A stretch of 30,276 bases of DNA. Source: Cyanobacteria bacterium OH_CBB_238 (lineage in GTDB: Bacteria > Cyanobacteriota > Vampirovibrionia > Gastranaerophilales > Gastranaerophilaceae). Positions 1-8,772 of this stretch are shown here, one piece after another. A program made the position numbers and the translations under genes. Below the pieces are notes generated by a model. The model had not been told where the DNA came from and searched no databases. It was given only the letters and a program-made list of their open reading frames with translations. The stretch's first letter is position 1, and every line of letters begins with the position of its first letter. The stretch covers positions 1 through 30,276 of the forward strand of contig JAEYQN010000067.1 of assembly GCA_023409995.1 (NCBI GenBank), in the 5' to 3' direction.

Positions 1-34
1 GGGGCGGTAAACATTGAAATATAATTATATGTAT

Positions 35-64
35 TTGCCAAATGTACAAAAATTTTATTAAAAT
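35..64 (+). promoter_or_regulatory. Putative promoter of the cyclase-recG unit
   Basis: TTGCCA (35-40) and TAAAAT (59-64) are separated by 18 bases and match the sigma-70 consensus at most positions. The predicted transcription start, 6-8 bases past the -10, falls at about 71, the A of the cyclase ATG, and no Shine-Dalgarno precedes that ATG. This would give a leaderless message. The region is very AT-rich, so chance matches are likely. Confidence 0.35.
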
Positions 65-70
65 AAAATA

Positions 71-2041
71 ATGAAAAAAACAGACAGTTCACTTATTATC
101 GTAATCATAGCTTTTCTTTTTGTGTCAGCATTTGCATATTTTGTCACAACACAGTTTATTGATAGAAATCTCAATGATTATACAACAAAACAACTTACTA
201 ATAAGAAAAAGAATATAGGCTCAAAAGATATTGTTTTAGTAGTTGTGGATGATAAGTCTCTAGCCGAAATAAGATGGCCATGGCCAAGAACAGCTTATAG
301 TGACGTCTTTGATTTCTTGCAAAAAGAATCCAAAGCAATTGTATTTGACGCAGTTATAACCTCCCCCGATTCTTATAATCCTAAAGCAGATGAGGAGTTC
401 TATAAAAAACTCCCAAAACTAAATAAATTAATTGCAGGTTTTACGCTTCTTTCTACAAACAATACAGGTGGAGAAGCTTTACCAAGCTCTTATGATAAAA
501 TTTTCGAAGAAAAAATTAAAGTAAAAATTAATGATAAAAGAATTGCAAAATTACAATCTGAATATTACGGAATAATAAAATTCCCCAAAAATTATATAGA
601 AACAATTCCTTCATTAGGTTCTGTAATGATCCCCTTAGATCGAGATGGGATTATAAGAAAGTATATGCCAGTTGTTGAATATAACAATAAGCTATATCCA
701 TCTCTGGCATTAAGTGCATACGCAAAGAAAACTGGCATAAATGAGTACGATCTGTTCGATGGCTTTCTTTGCTCTACAGATAATTGCAAATCGCTCAGGA
801 TTCCAATCTCTCAGCACATTAGTAAACATAACAATAAAGTGAAAACAACGGGAATATTTTCAGGATACAATTGGTACACACCAACAAATGAATATTATAC
901 TCACAAGGTATACTCGGCAATTGATATAATTAACTCTTACAAAGCAATTCAAAATGGCAAAAAACCATTAATCAATCCAGAAGAATTCAAAGACAAAATA
1001 GTCTTAATAGGAGGTAATGCAAATTCTCAAAGCCTCGAAGACCGAAACACAACACCGATTCTTGTAAAACATTCGGGTCTCGATATTCAAGCAACTGCAA
1101 TAAACAATATGTTAGACAATAAATTTTCAATAGAGCGGAATCCTTTTCTTACAGTGCTATTGACAATTGTGTTTGCAACATTAATCTTTCATATTGTTAC
1201 AAGATTTTCTATAACAAGATCCATCGTTTATTCACTTATTCTCATGTGCTTCCATCTATTACTATATAATGTCTTATTAGAGCACAATATTGAGATCTCA
1301 ATACTAACCCCCATTGTTATTGGGCTAATTGTAATAACATTCACATATACCTATAAATTTATAGTTGAAGGCCAAAACAAGGAAAAAATTAAAAATATTA
1401 TGGGTAAATATATATCAAAAGACATAATGCAAAATGTCATTGAAAATATCGATCACGTTAAAGTTGGGGGAATAAAATCAGAAGTAACAATTCTTTTTGC
1501 TGACATAAGAGGATTTACAAGCATTGCAGAAACACTAAGTGCAGAAGAGTTAACCGGAATCCTAAATGAGTACTTTAGCACAATAGAACCAATAATAAGA
1601 AAGTATGATGGAGTGTTAAATAAATTTATGGGTGATGCGGTTATGGCAATCTTTGGAGAACCCATAAAAAATAAGCAGCACGCAATAAATGCTGTAAAAT
1701 GCGCTAACGAGATTCTTAGAAAAGTAAAAGTATTACAAACGAAATTATTAGATGAAGGCAAACCCAAAATTGCCATTGGTGTTGGGATAAACACTGGCGA
1801 AGTTTTCGTCGGAAATATTGGCTCTGAAGAAAGACTAGAATATACTGTTATTGGAGATACAGTAAACCTAGCTAGTAGAATAGAAGCACACAACAAAATA
1901 TATAAAACACAATTTTTAATTAGCGAAAATACATATAACCATATAAATAATATCGCAGATGTAATAAAAATAAGTAACGTATCCATTAGAGGAAAAGCAA
2001 GAAAGATAGACATCTACGAAGTTTTAAGAATTATAGAATAA
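71..2041 (+). CDS. CHASE2-domain adenylate cyclase (class III), membrane-bound
   Basis: Predicted to make cAMP from ATP at the inner membrane in response to an extracytoplasmic signal. The 656-residue protein has an N-terminal membrane helix (about 9-28), a CHASE2-type sensor region (about 40-350), a cluster of hydrophobic helices (about 358-430) and a C-terminal class III cyclase domain (about 450-650). Visible catalytic residues are the two metal-binding aspartates (D478 in FADIRGF, D522 in KFMGDAV), the adenine-selecting pair K518 and D596 (VIGDTVN), and the transition-state pair N599/R603 (VNLASRIE). K and D in the purine pocket favour ATP over GTP. The TAA stop shares its last base with the recG ATG, so the two genes are probably co-translated. 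No Shine-Dalgarno is visible. The domain calls are firm; the signal sensed is unknown. Confidence 0.93.
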   Translation: MKKTDSSLIIVIIAFLFVSAFAYFVTTQFIDRNLNDYTTKQLTNKKKNIGSKDIVLVVVDDKSLAEIRWPWPRTAYSDVFDFLQKESKAIVFDAVITSPDSYNPKADEEFYKKLPKLNKLIAGFTLLSTNNTGGEALPSSYDKIFEEKIKVKINDKRIAKLQSEYYGIIKFPKNYIETIPSLGSVMIPLDRDGIIRKYMPVVEYNNKLYPSLALSAYAKKTGINEYDLFDGFLCSTDNCKSLRIPISQHISKHNNKVKTTGIFSGYNWYTPTNEYYTHKVYSAIDIINSYKAIQNGKKPLINPEEFKDKIVLIGGNANSQSLEDRNTTPILVKHSGLDIQATAINNMLDNKFSIERNPFLTVLLTIVFATLIFHIVTRFSITRSIVYSLILMCFHLLLYNVLLEHNIEISILTPIVIGLIVITFTYTYKFIVEGQNKEKIKNIMGKYISKDIMQNVIENIDHVKVGGIKSEVTILFADIRGFTSIAETLSAEELTGILNEYFSTIEPIIRKYDGVLNKFMGDAVMAIFGEPIKNKQHAINAVKCANEILRKVKVLQTKLLDEGKPKIAIGVGINTGEVFVGNIGSEERLEYTVIGDTVNLASRIEAHNKIYKTQFLISENTYNHINNIADVIKISNVSIRGKARKIDIYEVLRIIE

Positions 2042-4461
2042 TGAACATTCCAAACTATCTACTCGAAGTCAATATTGAACAGATTAAGCAAGCCATTGGT
2101 GTTGAAGAAAAACACCAATATATTGACATTAGAGGAAAAGAGTCTTCTTTTTCAACTTTTATTAGAAAAGAAATAGAAAAAATATACAAAAAATCAAAAA
2201 AAGACCCTAAATGGCTACCGTTGATAAAAGGATTTGAACTATATCCGCAAGAAAATATGCCACAGCGAAAAAAGTTAATTACAAGATTTATCTTAATGCT
2301 AAAAGCAGAACTTAATCCACAAAAAATAAAAACAGAAGAGACTTTAACAAACAATTCAAAAAGTATTTATGAACAAGATGTAACTTATATAAAAGGAGTT
2401 GGCCCAAAGGTTGCATATTTATTAAATAAACTTGGAATATATACTGTATTTGATCTAATAAATTATTTTCCACGAAAACATATAGATTACTCGTCTAGGT
2501 GTTTTATAAAAGACTTGAAAGAAGGAAAAGACGTAACTATTTTTGGAAAAATAGCATCATTAAAAGCATTTACAACCAGAAATAATCTTTCAATTATTAA
2601 TGTCAGAATAGTAGATGAAACAGCACCTTTAGAGCTTAATTTTTTCTACCAAAAATCAAATAGATATATGGTAGAAAGATACAAATCGCAATTTCCCAAA
2701 GATTCCAATATCATCGTCTCAGGAACAGTAAAAAAAGATAACTACAACGGAACCTTCACAATTGACAAACCACAATACCAAATAGTAAATAACGACCTTA
2801 GTGACGAAGGCGAAAATTTACACCTGGGTAGGATTGTACCTGTATATCCTCTTATTGAAAATTTAAATGCCAAAACACTTAGACGAGCTATTTACAATGC
2901 TCTAATTGAATACAAAGATCATATAGAAAATGTAATTCCAAACCATATTTGTGAAAAAGTTGGGATTCTTAAAAGGCAAGATGCAATTCAGCAAATACAT
3001 TTCCCAAATAGTCAAGAATTACTTGAACAGTCACGATTCAGCCTTGTTTTTGAAGAGCTATTTATGTTGCAGCTAAAACTTGGGCTAATGCGAGAGGAAA
3101 ATTCAAGAAAAGAAATTTCAACACCAATTACAATTGATGAAAATGGATTAGTTAATAAATTTATAAACTCGCTTCCTTTTGAGTTAACTGGGGCTCAGAA
3201 GAATGCCATTAATGAAATTTTAAACGATATAAATGCAGAAGAACCAATGCAAAGGTTGTTGCAAGGAGACGTTGGTAGTGGAAAAACCGTAGTAGCTTGC
3301 GTTATGCTTTTAGCTGCCGTAGAGAATAATTTTCAAGCAGCTATAATGGCACCAACAGAAATACTTGCTCAACAGCATTTTAACAATTTCGTCTCTTGGT
3401 TGACTCCCTTAGGATTAAGTATCGGTCTTTTTACTTCATCAAATGCAAAAAAACTAAGGACCAAACTAGAAACAGATCTTAGAAATGGGCAAATCGACAT
3501 TGCCGTAGGCACACACTCATTGATTCAAGATAACATAGAATTTAATAATCTTGGAGCAATCGTTATTGACGAACAACATAGATTTGGAGTAAAGCAAAGG
3601 AATGCACTCAAGACAAAAGCAACAATACCTCAATCACTTACTATGACGGCTACGCCAATACCCAGAACCCTAGCATTAACCGTCCATGGTGATCTTGATT
3701 TAACAATTATTGATGAACTTCCAAAGGGAAGAAAACCAATTAAAACAGCCCTGCTATCTGCACAAAAGAGACAACAGGCATATAACCTTATAAGACAACA
3801 AGTAGAACTTGGTCATCAAGCATATATAATCTTCCCTTTGATAGATGAATCGGAAACATTATCCGCAAAAGCCGCTACAAAAGAAGCTGAGGAACTGAGA
3901 AATGGTGAATTTAAAGATCTAAAAATAGGCTTACTTCATGGAAAAATGAAACCTGATGAAAAAGATGAAGTTATGAAAGACTTTAAGAGTCAAAAATACA
4001 ATATTTTAGTTAGCACAACAGTAGTAGAAGTTGGAGTTGATGTTCCCAATGCAACAGTTATTGTAATTGACAACGCAGAAAGGTTTGGGCTCTCTCAATT
4101 GCATCAACTTAGAGGGCGTGTAGGAAGAGGCAAAGATCAATCATATTGTGTACTAATAAGCTCTTCTTCTACAAAAGAAACATTGGCAAGGTTAGAAATA
4201 CTTACACAAACAAACGATGGATTTATAATTGCAGAAAAAGATTTAGAAATAAGAGGACCAGGCGAATTCCTTGGACTAAAACAAAGTGGATTGCCTGAAT
4301 TGCACTTAACAGATCTAACAAAAGACCTCAAGATACTTGAATTAGCACGAGACTATGCTTTTAAATTTATAAAAGAAAACAATATAAATGACTTTAAGTG
4401 CTTAAAAAATTATCTTGATAATAACTTTTCAACGTCTAAAGATATCTCAACACTAGATTAG
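2041..4461 (+). CDS. recG: ATP-dependent DNA helicase RecG
   Basis: Branch-migrating helicase that remodels stalled replication forks and recombination junctions. The 806-residue protein has an N-terminal extension of about 110 residues, a helix-hairpin-like stretch (TYIKGVGPKVAYLLNKLGI), the OB-fold wedge domain (about 150-260) and the two helicase lobes. Walker A is GDVGSGKT with K415, Walker B is DEQH at 510-513, and motif III is TATPIPRTLA. The RecG-specific C-terminal signatures QLRGRVGRG and EIRGPGEFLGLKQSG are present. Typical proteobacterial RecG is about 690 residues; the longer form is, from memory, common in Cyanobacteria and relatives. It starts inside the stop of the cyclase gene (TAATG) and ends 4 bases before the convergent glycosyltransferase gene. 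Confidence 0.97.
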   Translation: MNIPNYLLEVNIEQIKQAIGVEEKHQYIDIRGKESSFSTFIRKEIEKIYKKSKKDPKWLPLIKGFELYPQENMPQRKKLITRFILMLKAELNPQKIKTEETLTNNSKSIYEQDVTYIKGVGPKVAYLLNKLGIYTVFDLINYFPRKHIDYSSRCFIKDLKEGKDVTIFGKIASLKAFTTRNNLSIINVRIVDETAPLELNFFYQKSNRYMVERYKSQFPKDSNIIVSGTVKKDNYNGTFTIDKPQYQIVNNDLSDEGENLHLGRIVPVYPLIENLNAKTLRRAIYNALIEYKDHIENVIPNHICEKVGILKRQDAIQQIHFPNSQELLEQSRFSLVFEELFMLQLKLGLMREENSRKEISTPITIDENGLVNKFINSLPFELTGAQKNAINEILNDINAEEPMQRLLQGDVGSGKTVVACVMLLAAVENNFQAAIMAPTEILAQQHFNNFVSWLTPLGLSIGLFTSSNAKKLRTKLETDLRNGQIDIAVGTHSLIQDNIEFNNLGAIVIDEQHRFGVKQRNALKTKATIPQSLTMTATPIPRTLALTVHGDLDLTIIDELPKGRKPIKTALLSAQKRQQAYNLIRQQVELGHQAYIIFPLIDESETLSAKAATKEAEELRNGEFKDLKIGLLHGKMKPDEKDEVMKDFKSQKYNILVSTTVVEVGVDVPNATVIVIDNAERFGLSQLHQLRGRVGRGKDQSYCVLISSSSTKETLARLEILTQTNDGFIIAEKDLEIRGPGEFLGLKQSGLPELHLTDLTKDLKILELARDYAFKFIKENNINDFKCLKNYLDNNFSTSKDISTLD

Positions 4462-4465
4462 ATAT

Positions 4466-6130
4466 TTATTGCTTTTCAAAAACAACTAAAACCCAATCAT
4501 CACATTCTAAAATCAGATCTAACTTAAGATATTTAGAGAATAGTTGCAAAGAATTATTTCTTATGTACGAAAAGACCATAAACATAAGAGGCGTTTTTTC
4601 ATACTTATTTCTATCTGACGTTATCTCTTTTATTTGCTTAGCAGAGAAGAATGAAACATTTTTCAAAAAGACAACAGCCAATCGATCTCCTGGTTTTAAA
4701 TTTTTAACATAGATATCATATATACGAGTATTAAAATATTCTGTATTATTCTCTTGAAAACCATTATAATAAAGCTGCTTTCCCCTTTTAACCACTTGTT
4801 TGTAAGAATGTGTGCCACCAAATACATACTCGGGGAAATTATATTTATCAATTGCAATAAATTTGTAAGAATCTCCACTCAAATATTTATCAAATTTATC
4901 CTTAGGGTAATAAGTGAGAAAAACAATATCTGTAGGCTTTATTTTAGCCGCCCTTAGAAGCTGTATGACAACCTTATTACCTTCGCTTCTACCTAATTTA
5001 GGAACGGAATTACGGTTAACTACATAATGAAAAATAGGAATTATAAGTAATAAAACAATAAGTAATTTTTTTAAAAAAAGTCTCTTTATGCTATATAAGC
5101 CGAAGCAGGTTGCTAAAATAAGCACAGGATAAATTTCAACACTATATTTAGTCTCCAAAACAAGTTTATTTTGAATAGATGCACAAATTAGCGTAAGCAA
5201 AAATAGTAATGAAGAAATCAACAAATAATTAAGCTCTGTTTCTTTTTCCTTAACCGCTCTCACGATACCAATAAACCCTATAGTTAAAGGAATAATACCA
5301 AAAATCAAGTACATAATGTTGTTAGCCCTAAAAACATACCCAACAAGAGATTGTGGCGTATTGATTATATTAACTTGAATTGGTGAATAATAATCAGCAA
5401 AAGTAAAAAAGATTTTACCACATGAAAAGCCAGACCAAAATTGAGAAAAGTATTCAACATTAAAAATACGCGCTATTAACGGTGACGCAACCAATAAAAT
5501 AATGCTCACAAAGATCCAAGTTAAGCCTAAGTGAATCCACAATTTTTTATTTTGTTTAAGAATTACTATGGATAAAGTCAAAGAATTAAATATTACAAAA
5601 ATAAAACCCAAAGTATGAGTAAAAATTAATAAAAAATTCAGTACTATAAAAATGGCAAAATTAATAAATGATTGTTTACGTGAAATATTTATCCAACTGA
5701 TTATACTTAAAGTACTCAATAAAAACAAAAGTTGGTATAAACGAACTTCTTGAGAAAAATAAATTAAAAACCCACTAAATGCTGAAAATACTGCACACAA
5801 TAAACCAAGCTTTTCATCCTTAAAAGTTTTTCCAAGAAAAAACATAGATACCACAGATAACAACCCTAAAACAAGAGATGAAAATCTTAAGCTATAATCA
5901 GAATCAGAAAAGAAAAACATCCAAACTTTTAAGAAAAAATAATATAAGGGCATATGTGCATTTTTAAACATTTCCGTAAAAAATTCTGTGGGAAAAGTTC
6001 TTGATGAAATAAACCAGCTCACATATTCGTCATTCCACAAGCCTTGAGGCTTGTCCAAGCACCAAATGCGCAATAAAAATGCTAAAACAAGTATTACAAA
6101 CAAAAGCAATATATTTTTGTACTTATTCAT
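4466..6130 (-). CDS. GT39/ArnT-like polytopic glycosyltransferase
   Basis: A 554-residue integral membrane protein with about ten hydrophobic helices and a C-terminal soluble tail. It resembles PMT/ArnT (GT39, GT-C fold) enzymes that take a sugar from a polyprenyl-phosphate carrier and add it to a protein or lipid on the outer face of the inner membrane. The first loop carries the acidic pair D34-E35 in WNDEYVSWF, the position of the GT-C catalytic/metal acid. A second family feature is the aromatic-rich MPLYYFFLKVW stretch after it. The gene is divergent from a DPM1-like GT2 that could supply the polyprenyl-phosphate sugar. Start ATG is preceded by GGGG six bases away, a weak ribosome site. 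The acceptor and sugar cannot be told from sequence. Confidence 0.82.
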   Translation of the reverse strand: MNKYKNILLLFVILVLAFLLRIWCLDKPQGLWNDEYVSWFISSRTFPTEFFTEMFKNAHMPLYYFFLKVWMFFFSDSDYSLRFSSLVLGLLSVVSMFFLGKTFKDEKLGLLCAVFSAFSGFLIYFSQEVRLYQLLFLLSTLSIISWINISRKQSFINFAIFIVLNFLLIFTHTLGFIFVIFNSLTLSIVILKQNKKLWIHLGLTWIFVSIILLVASPLIARIFNVEYFSQFWSGFSCGKIFFTFADYYSPIQVNIINTPQSLVGYVFRANNIMYLIFGIIPLTIGFIGIVRAVKEKETELNYLLISSLLFLLTLICASIQNKLVLETKYSVEIYPVLILATCFGLYSIKRLFLKKLLIVLLLIIPIFHYVVNRNSVPKLGRSEGNKVVIQLLRAAKIKPTDIVFLTYYPKDKFDKYLSGDSYKFIAIDKYNFPEYVFGGTHSYKQVVKRGKQLYYNGFQENNTEYFNTRIYDIYVKNLKPGDRLAVVFLKNVSFFSAKQIKEITSDRNKYEKTPLMFMVFSYIRNNSLQLFSKYLKLDLILECDDWVLVVFEKQ

Positions 6131-6193
6131 TATAGCCCCATTACTGTATTTATAATATAATTATAATACATTTAGTAAAAAACTTGGCATAGT
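6131..6193. promoter_or_regulatory. Divergent promoter region between the two glycosyltransferases
   Basis: This 63-base, nearly pure A/T gap separates two head-to-head genes. Perfect TATAAT hexamers occur on the plus strand at 6151-6156 and 6162-6167, and the same tract reads TATAAT on the minus strand. No convincing -35 is seen on either strand. Shared control of the two genes is inference. Confidence 0.35.
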
Positions 6194-7132
6194 ATGAAGC
6201 TTATAATACAAATACCTTGTTATAATGAAGAAGTAACATTACCATTGACTCTCGTTGATTTACCAAAGCATATTGAAGGTATTGACGAAATTGAGACACT
6301 TCTTGTTGATGATGGCAGTACCGATAGAAGTATTGAAATTGCCGAAAGTTTTGGGGTAAACCATATTGTCAGGCTATCAGGAAATAAAGGCCTAGCACGT
6401 GCTTTTATGTCAGGAATACAAGCTTGTGTTGAATTTGGTGCAGATATAATTGTCAACACTGATGCCGATAACCAGTATATGGCTGAAGACATAGAAAAAT
6501 TAGTTCGACCAATAATAGAACAAAAAGCAGATATAGTAATTGGAGCAAGACCAATTGAGAGGATAAAACATTTCTCTTTACTAAAAAAATTCTTACAAAA
6601 AGTAGGCTCTTTTATGATCAGATTACTCAGCTCAACAGGAACAGAAGATGCCCCAAGTGGATTTAGAGCATTTACAAAAGAAGCGGCTCTGATGCTGAAT
6701 GTGTTTGACAATTATACCTATACACTAGAGACCATAATACAATCAAAATCAAAGGGCTTAAAAATAGAATCTGTACCAATAAGAGTCAATGAAAATTATA
6801 GAAAATCAAAATTAGTAAAAAATATATTTGAATATATTCGCAAATCAACATTCACAATGATAAGAATGTTTATTATTTACCGTCCGTTTAGATTTTTCGC
6901 AATAATAGGAGGATTTTTATTTGGCTTAGGATTAATTATCTGGGCTAGATTTCTTTTCTATTACTTTATAAACCAAGGCGGGGGTCATCTTCAATCCTTA
7001 CTATTTGCTGCAATCTTAATGATTATTGGCTTTCAGACAATAATGCTTGGGGTAATAGCTGATCTTCTTGCAATTAACAGAAAACTTATTGAAGACGTAC
7101 AAATCCGAGTAAAAAAACTTGAAAACAAATAG
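6194..7132 (+). CDS. Family 2 glycosyltransferase, polyprenyl-phosphate sugar synthase type
   Basis: Predicted to move a sugar from a nucleotide donor onto undecaprenyl (polyprenyl) phosphate at the cytoplasmic face, as in DPM1, GtrB and ArnC. The 312-residue protein has the GT-A fold marks: the donor-binding start IIQIPCYNEEVTLP, VDDGSTDRS with D39-D40, the metal-binding DAD at 90-92, and APSGFRAF, typical of this subgroup. Two C-terminal transmembrane helices (about 234-258 and 268-293) and a basic tail complete the DPM1/GtrB pattern. It is divergent from the GT39-like gene, which would use the lipid-linked sugar. No clear ribosome site precedes the ATG. The sugar is unknown. Confidence 0.88.
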   Translation: MKLIIQIPCYNEEVTLPLTLVDLPKHIEGIDEIETLLVDDGSTDRSIEIAESFGVNHIVRLSGNKGLARAFMSGIQACVEFGADIIVNTDADNQYMAEDIEKLVRPIIEQKADIVIGARPIERIKHFSLLKKFLQKVGSFMIRLLSSTGTEDAPSGFRAFTKEAALMLNVFDNYTYTLETIIQSKSKGLKIESVPIRVNENYRKSKLVKNIFEYIRKSTFTMIRMFIIYRPFRFFAIIGGFLFGLGLIIWARFLFYYFINQGGGHLQSLLFAAILMIIGFQTIMLGVIADLLAINRKLIEDVQIRVKKLENK

Positions 7133-7193
7133 CCACAAGTAATAAGTAACTTGGGCATAAGCTTATTTTCTAATTTTAAATATTATTTTAATC

Positions 7194-8669
7194 ATGAAGA
7201 AAATTATAATAATAATAACAATCATGCTTTTGATCCAAAAGTGTGCGTTTGCTGATGGCGAATTAATTTGGAATTATAAACATGATAACTTCATAAAAGA
7301 AATCATTAGTGGCAAACAGTCCCCTGAAGAACTAAAGAAACAATCAGAATTTGATTCGGATTTAAAAAAAGACTTGGGGATAGAACTTGTGTATACTAAT
7401 TTATCTGAATGCTTGCAAATAGCTGTTGATAACAATTTCAACATGAAAATTAAAAATAGCCAAAAACGGGAACATTATTGGAACTATCAGAATGCAAAAG
7501 CACAATTTTTACCTGATGTTAATTATACCCTAGATATGCAACATTATAACGGTACTTTTGTTGTTGGTGGTATTGTTCCCGACTCAGTTGATGAAACAGC
7601 GGTTATTAGTGACTTTAACTTTGTTTGGTCAACAGTAAAACAAGGTAAGTTATTTTTCTTAAACGCTCAACGGAAACACAATTATAGAGCAGCTGACTCA
7701 AATTACATGTATACAAAAGATGAAGTAATTTTAAATACAACACTTGCATATTATGACTTATTAAAACAAAAGTTAAAATTTGAAGTCCTACATGCAAATA
7801 TAGATGATAGAGAGCAACAATTAAGACTAACAAAAGCAAGATATGACGTTGGACTGGGAGACAGATTCGATGTTCTTAGAGCAGAAGCACAACTAGCTCA
7901 AGCAAAACAGCAATATATAGCTACATTTAACAGAGTCAGATTAGCCCAGGCTAAGCTTGCAAATATAATGGGTGTAGACGTTATAATTCCAATATTTCCA
8001 AGTGAGCATACTGTAGAAATCCGAAACCTTATTGAAGAAAAATATCAGATAAATGAACTTTATAATATGGCAGTTTGCTCAAGAGATGATATAAATGCAA
8101 CAAAACAAGAAATAAAAGCACTACAAGCGGAAAGAAGCTCAAATTACATGGACTTCGTTCCCAAATTAGATGTCTACGCATCAAAAGGTTTACAGGGTAC
8201 ATTAAGGTTGGGGTTATACGGAAACCAGACAGTTGGTTTTGAATTAACAGTTCCGCTTGGAGAAAACTTGGGGGTTGGTACAATGACCAAAGTAAAAGCA
8301 TACAATGCCAAGATTGAAGCAAAACAATACGAGCTTACAAACCTTACTAGAAGAGTAAAAGAATCAATAATAGGCTCTTATTATGACTCAAAAACAGCCC
8401 TTGAACGAATTGAATCAGCAAAAAAAGAAGTGCTTGCATCAGATCAAAGTGCTCACATTGCATATGTAAAAATGAAAGTTGGAAATGCTACTTTTCTAGA
8501 TGTACTGCAAGCACAAACTACCAAAATAACTTCAAGAGAAAGCTTAATTGAAGCGATTATAGATTATAACAAAGCACAAACTCAATTATTATTTGATTCA
8601 GGAATAATTAGTGTTTCAGGAGTATTAAAAGACTACAGTCAGCCAATAGCTACCACACCACAACCATAG
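7194..8669 (+). CDS. TolC-family outer membrane efflux protein
   Basis: Outer-membrane channel component of a tripartite efflux pump or type I secretion system. The 491-residue protein starts with a hydrophobic signal peptide (about residues 3-21, ending near CAFADGE). Two half-repeats of long alpha-helices follow, with family-typical stretches such as RLTKARYDVGLGDRFDVL and AYVKMKVGNATFLDVLQAQ; the GLGDRFDVL and GNATFLDVL pair shows the internal duplication of TolC. A charged insert (about 30-60) precedes the first repeat. No inner-membrane pump or adaptor gene is next to it, so the partner must be elsewhere. No Shine-Dalgarno is seen; a TATTAT hexamer lies 7 bases before the ATG. Confidence 0.9.
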   Translation: MKKIIIIITIMLLIQKCAFADGELIWNYKHDNFIKEIISGKQSPEELKKQSEFDSDLKKDLGIELVYTNLSECLQIAVDNNFNMKIKNSQKREHYWNYQNAKAQFLPDVNYTLDMQHYNGTFVVGGIVPDSVDETAVISDFNFVWSTVKQGKLFFLNAQRKHNYRAADSNYMYTKDEVILNTTLAYYDLLKQKLKFEVLHANIDDREQQLRLTKARYDVGLGDRFDVLRAEAQLAQAKQQYIATFNRVRLAQAKLANIMGVDVIIPIFPSEHTVEIRNLIEEKYQINELYNMAVCSRDDINATKQEIKALQAERSSNYMDFVPKLDVYASKGLQGTLRLGLYGNQTVGFELTVPLGENLGVGTMTKVKAYNAKIEAKQYELTNLTRRVKESIIGSYYDSKTALERIESAKKEVLASDQSAHIAYVKMKVGNATFLDVLQAQTTKITSRESLIEAIIDYNKAQTQLLFDSGIISVSGVLKDYSQPIATTPQP

Positions 8670-8772
8670 AGTCTCCAGAAAAATTGATTAGCAACAACTA
8701 CAGACACATATCCAATGAAATATTTCTTAACATATATTAAACTTTTAGACAAATAATTCCGATATATATTAT

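Noticed and set aside
1453..2013. A 186-codon antisense ORF under the cyclase domain
   Set aside because: It is the mirror of a well-conserved catalytic domain and has no ribosome site or family features.
7141..7167. Inverted AATAAG/CTTATT before the TolC-like gene
   Set aside because: Six A/T-rich pairs around a 15-base loop are expected by chance here.
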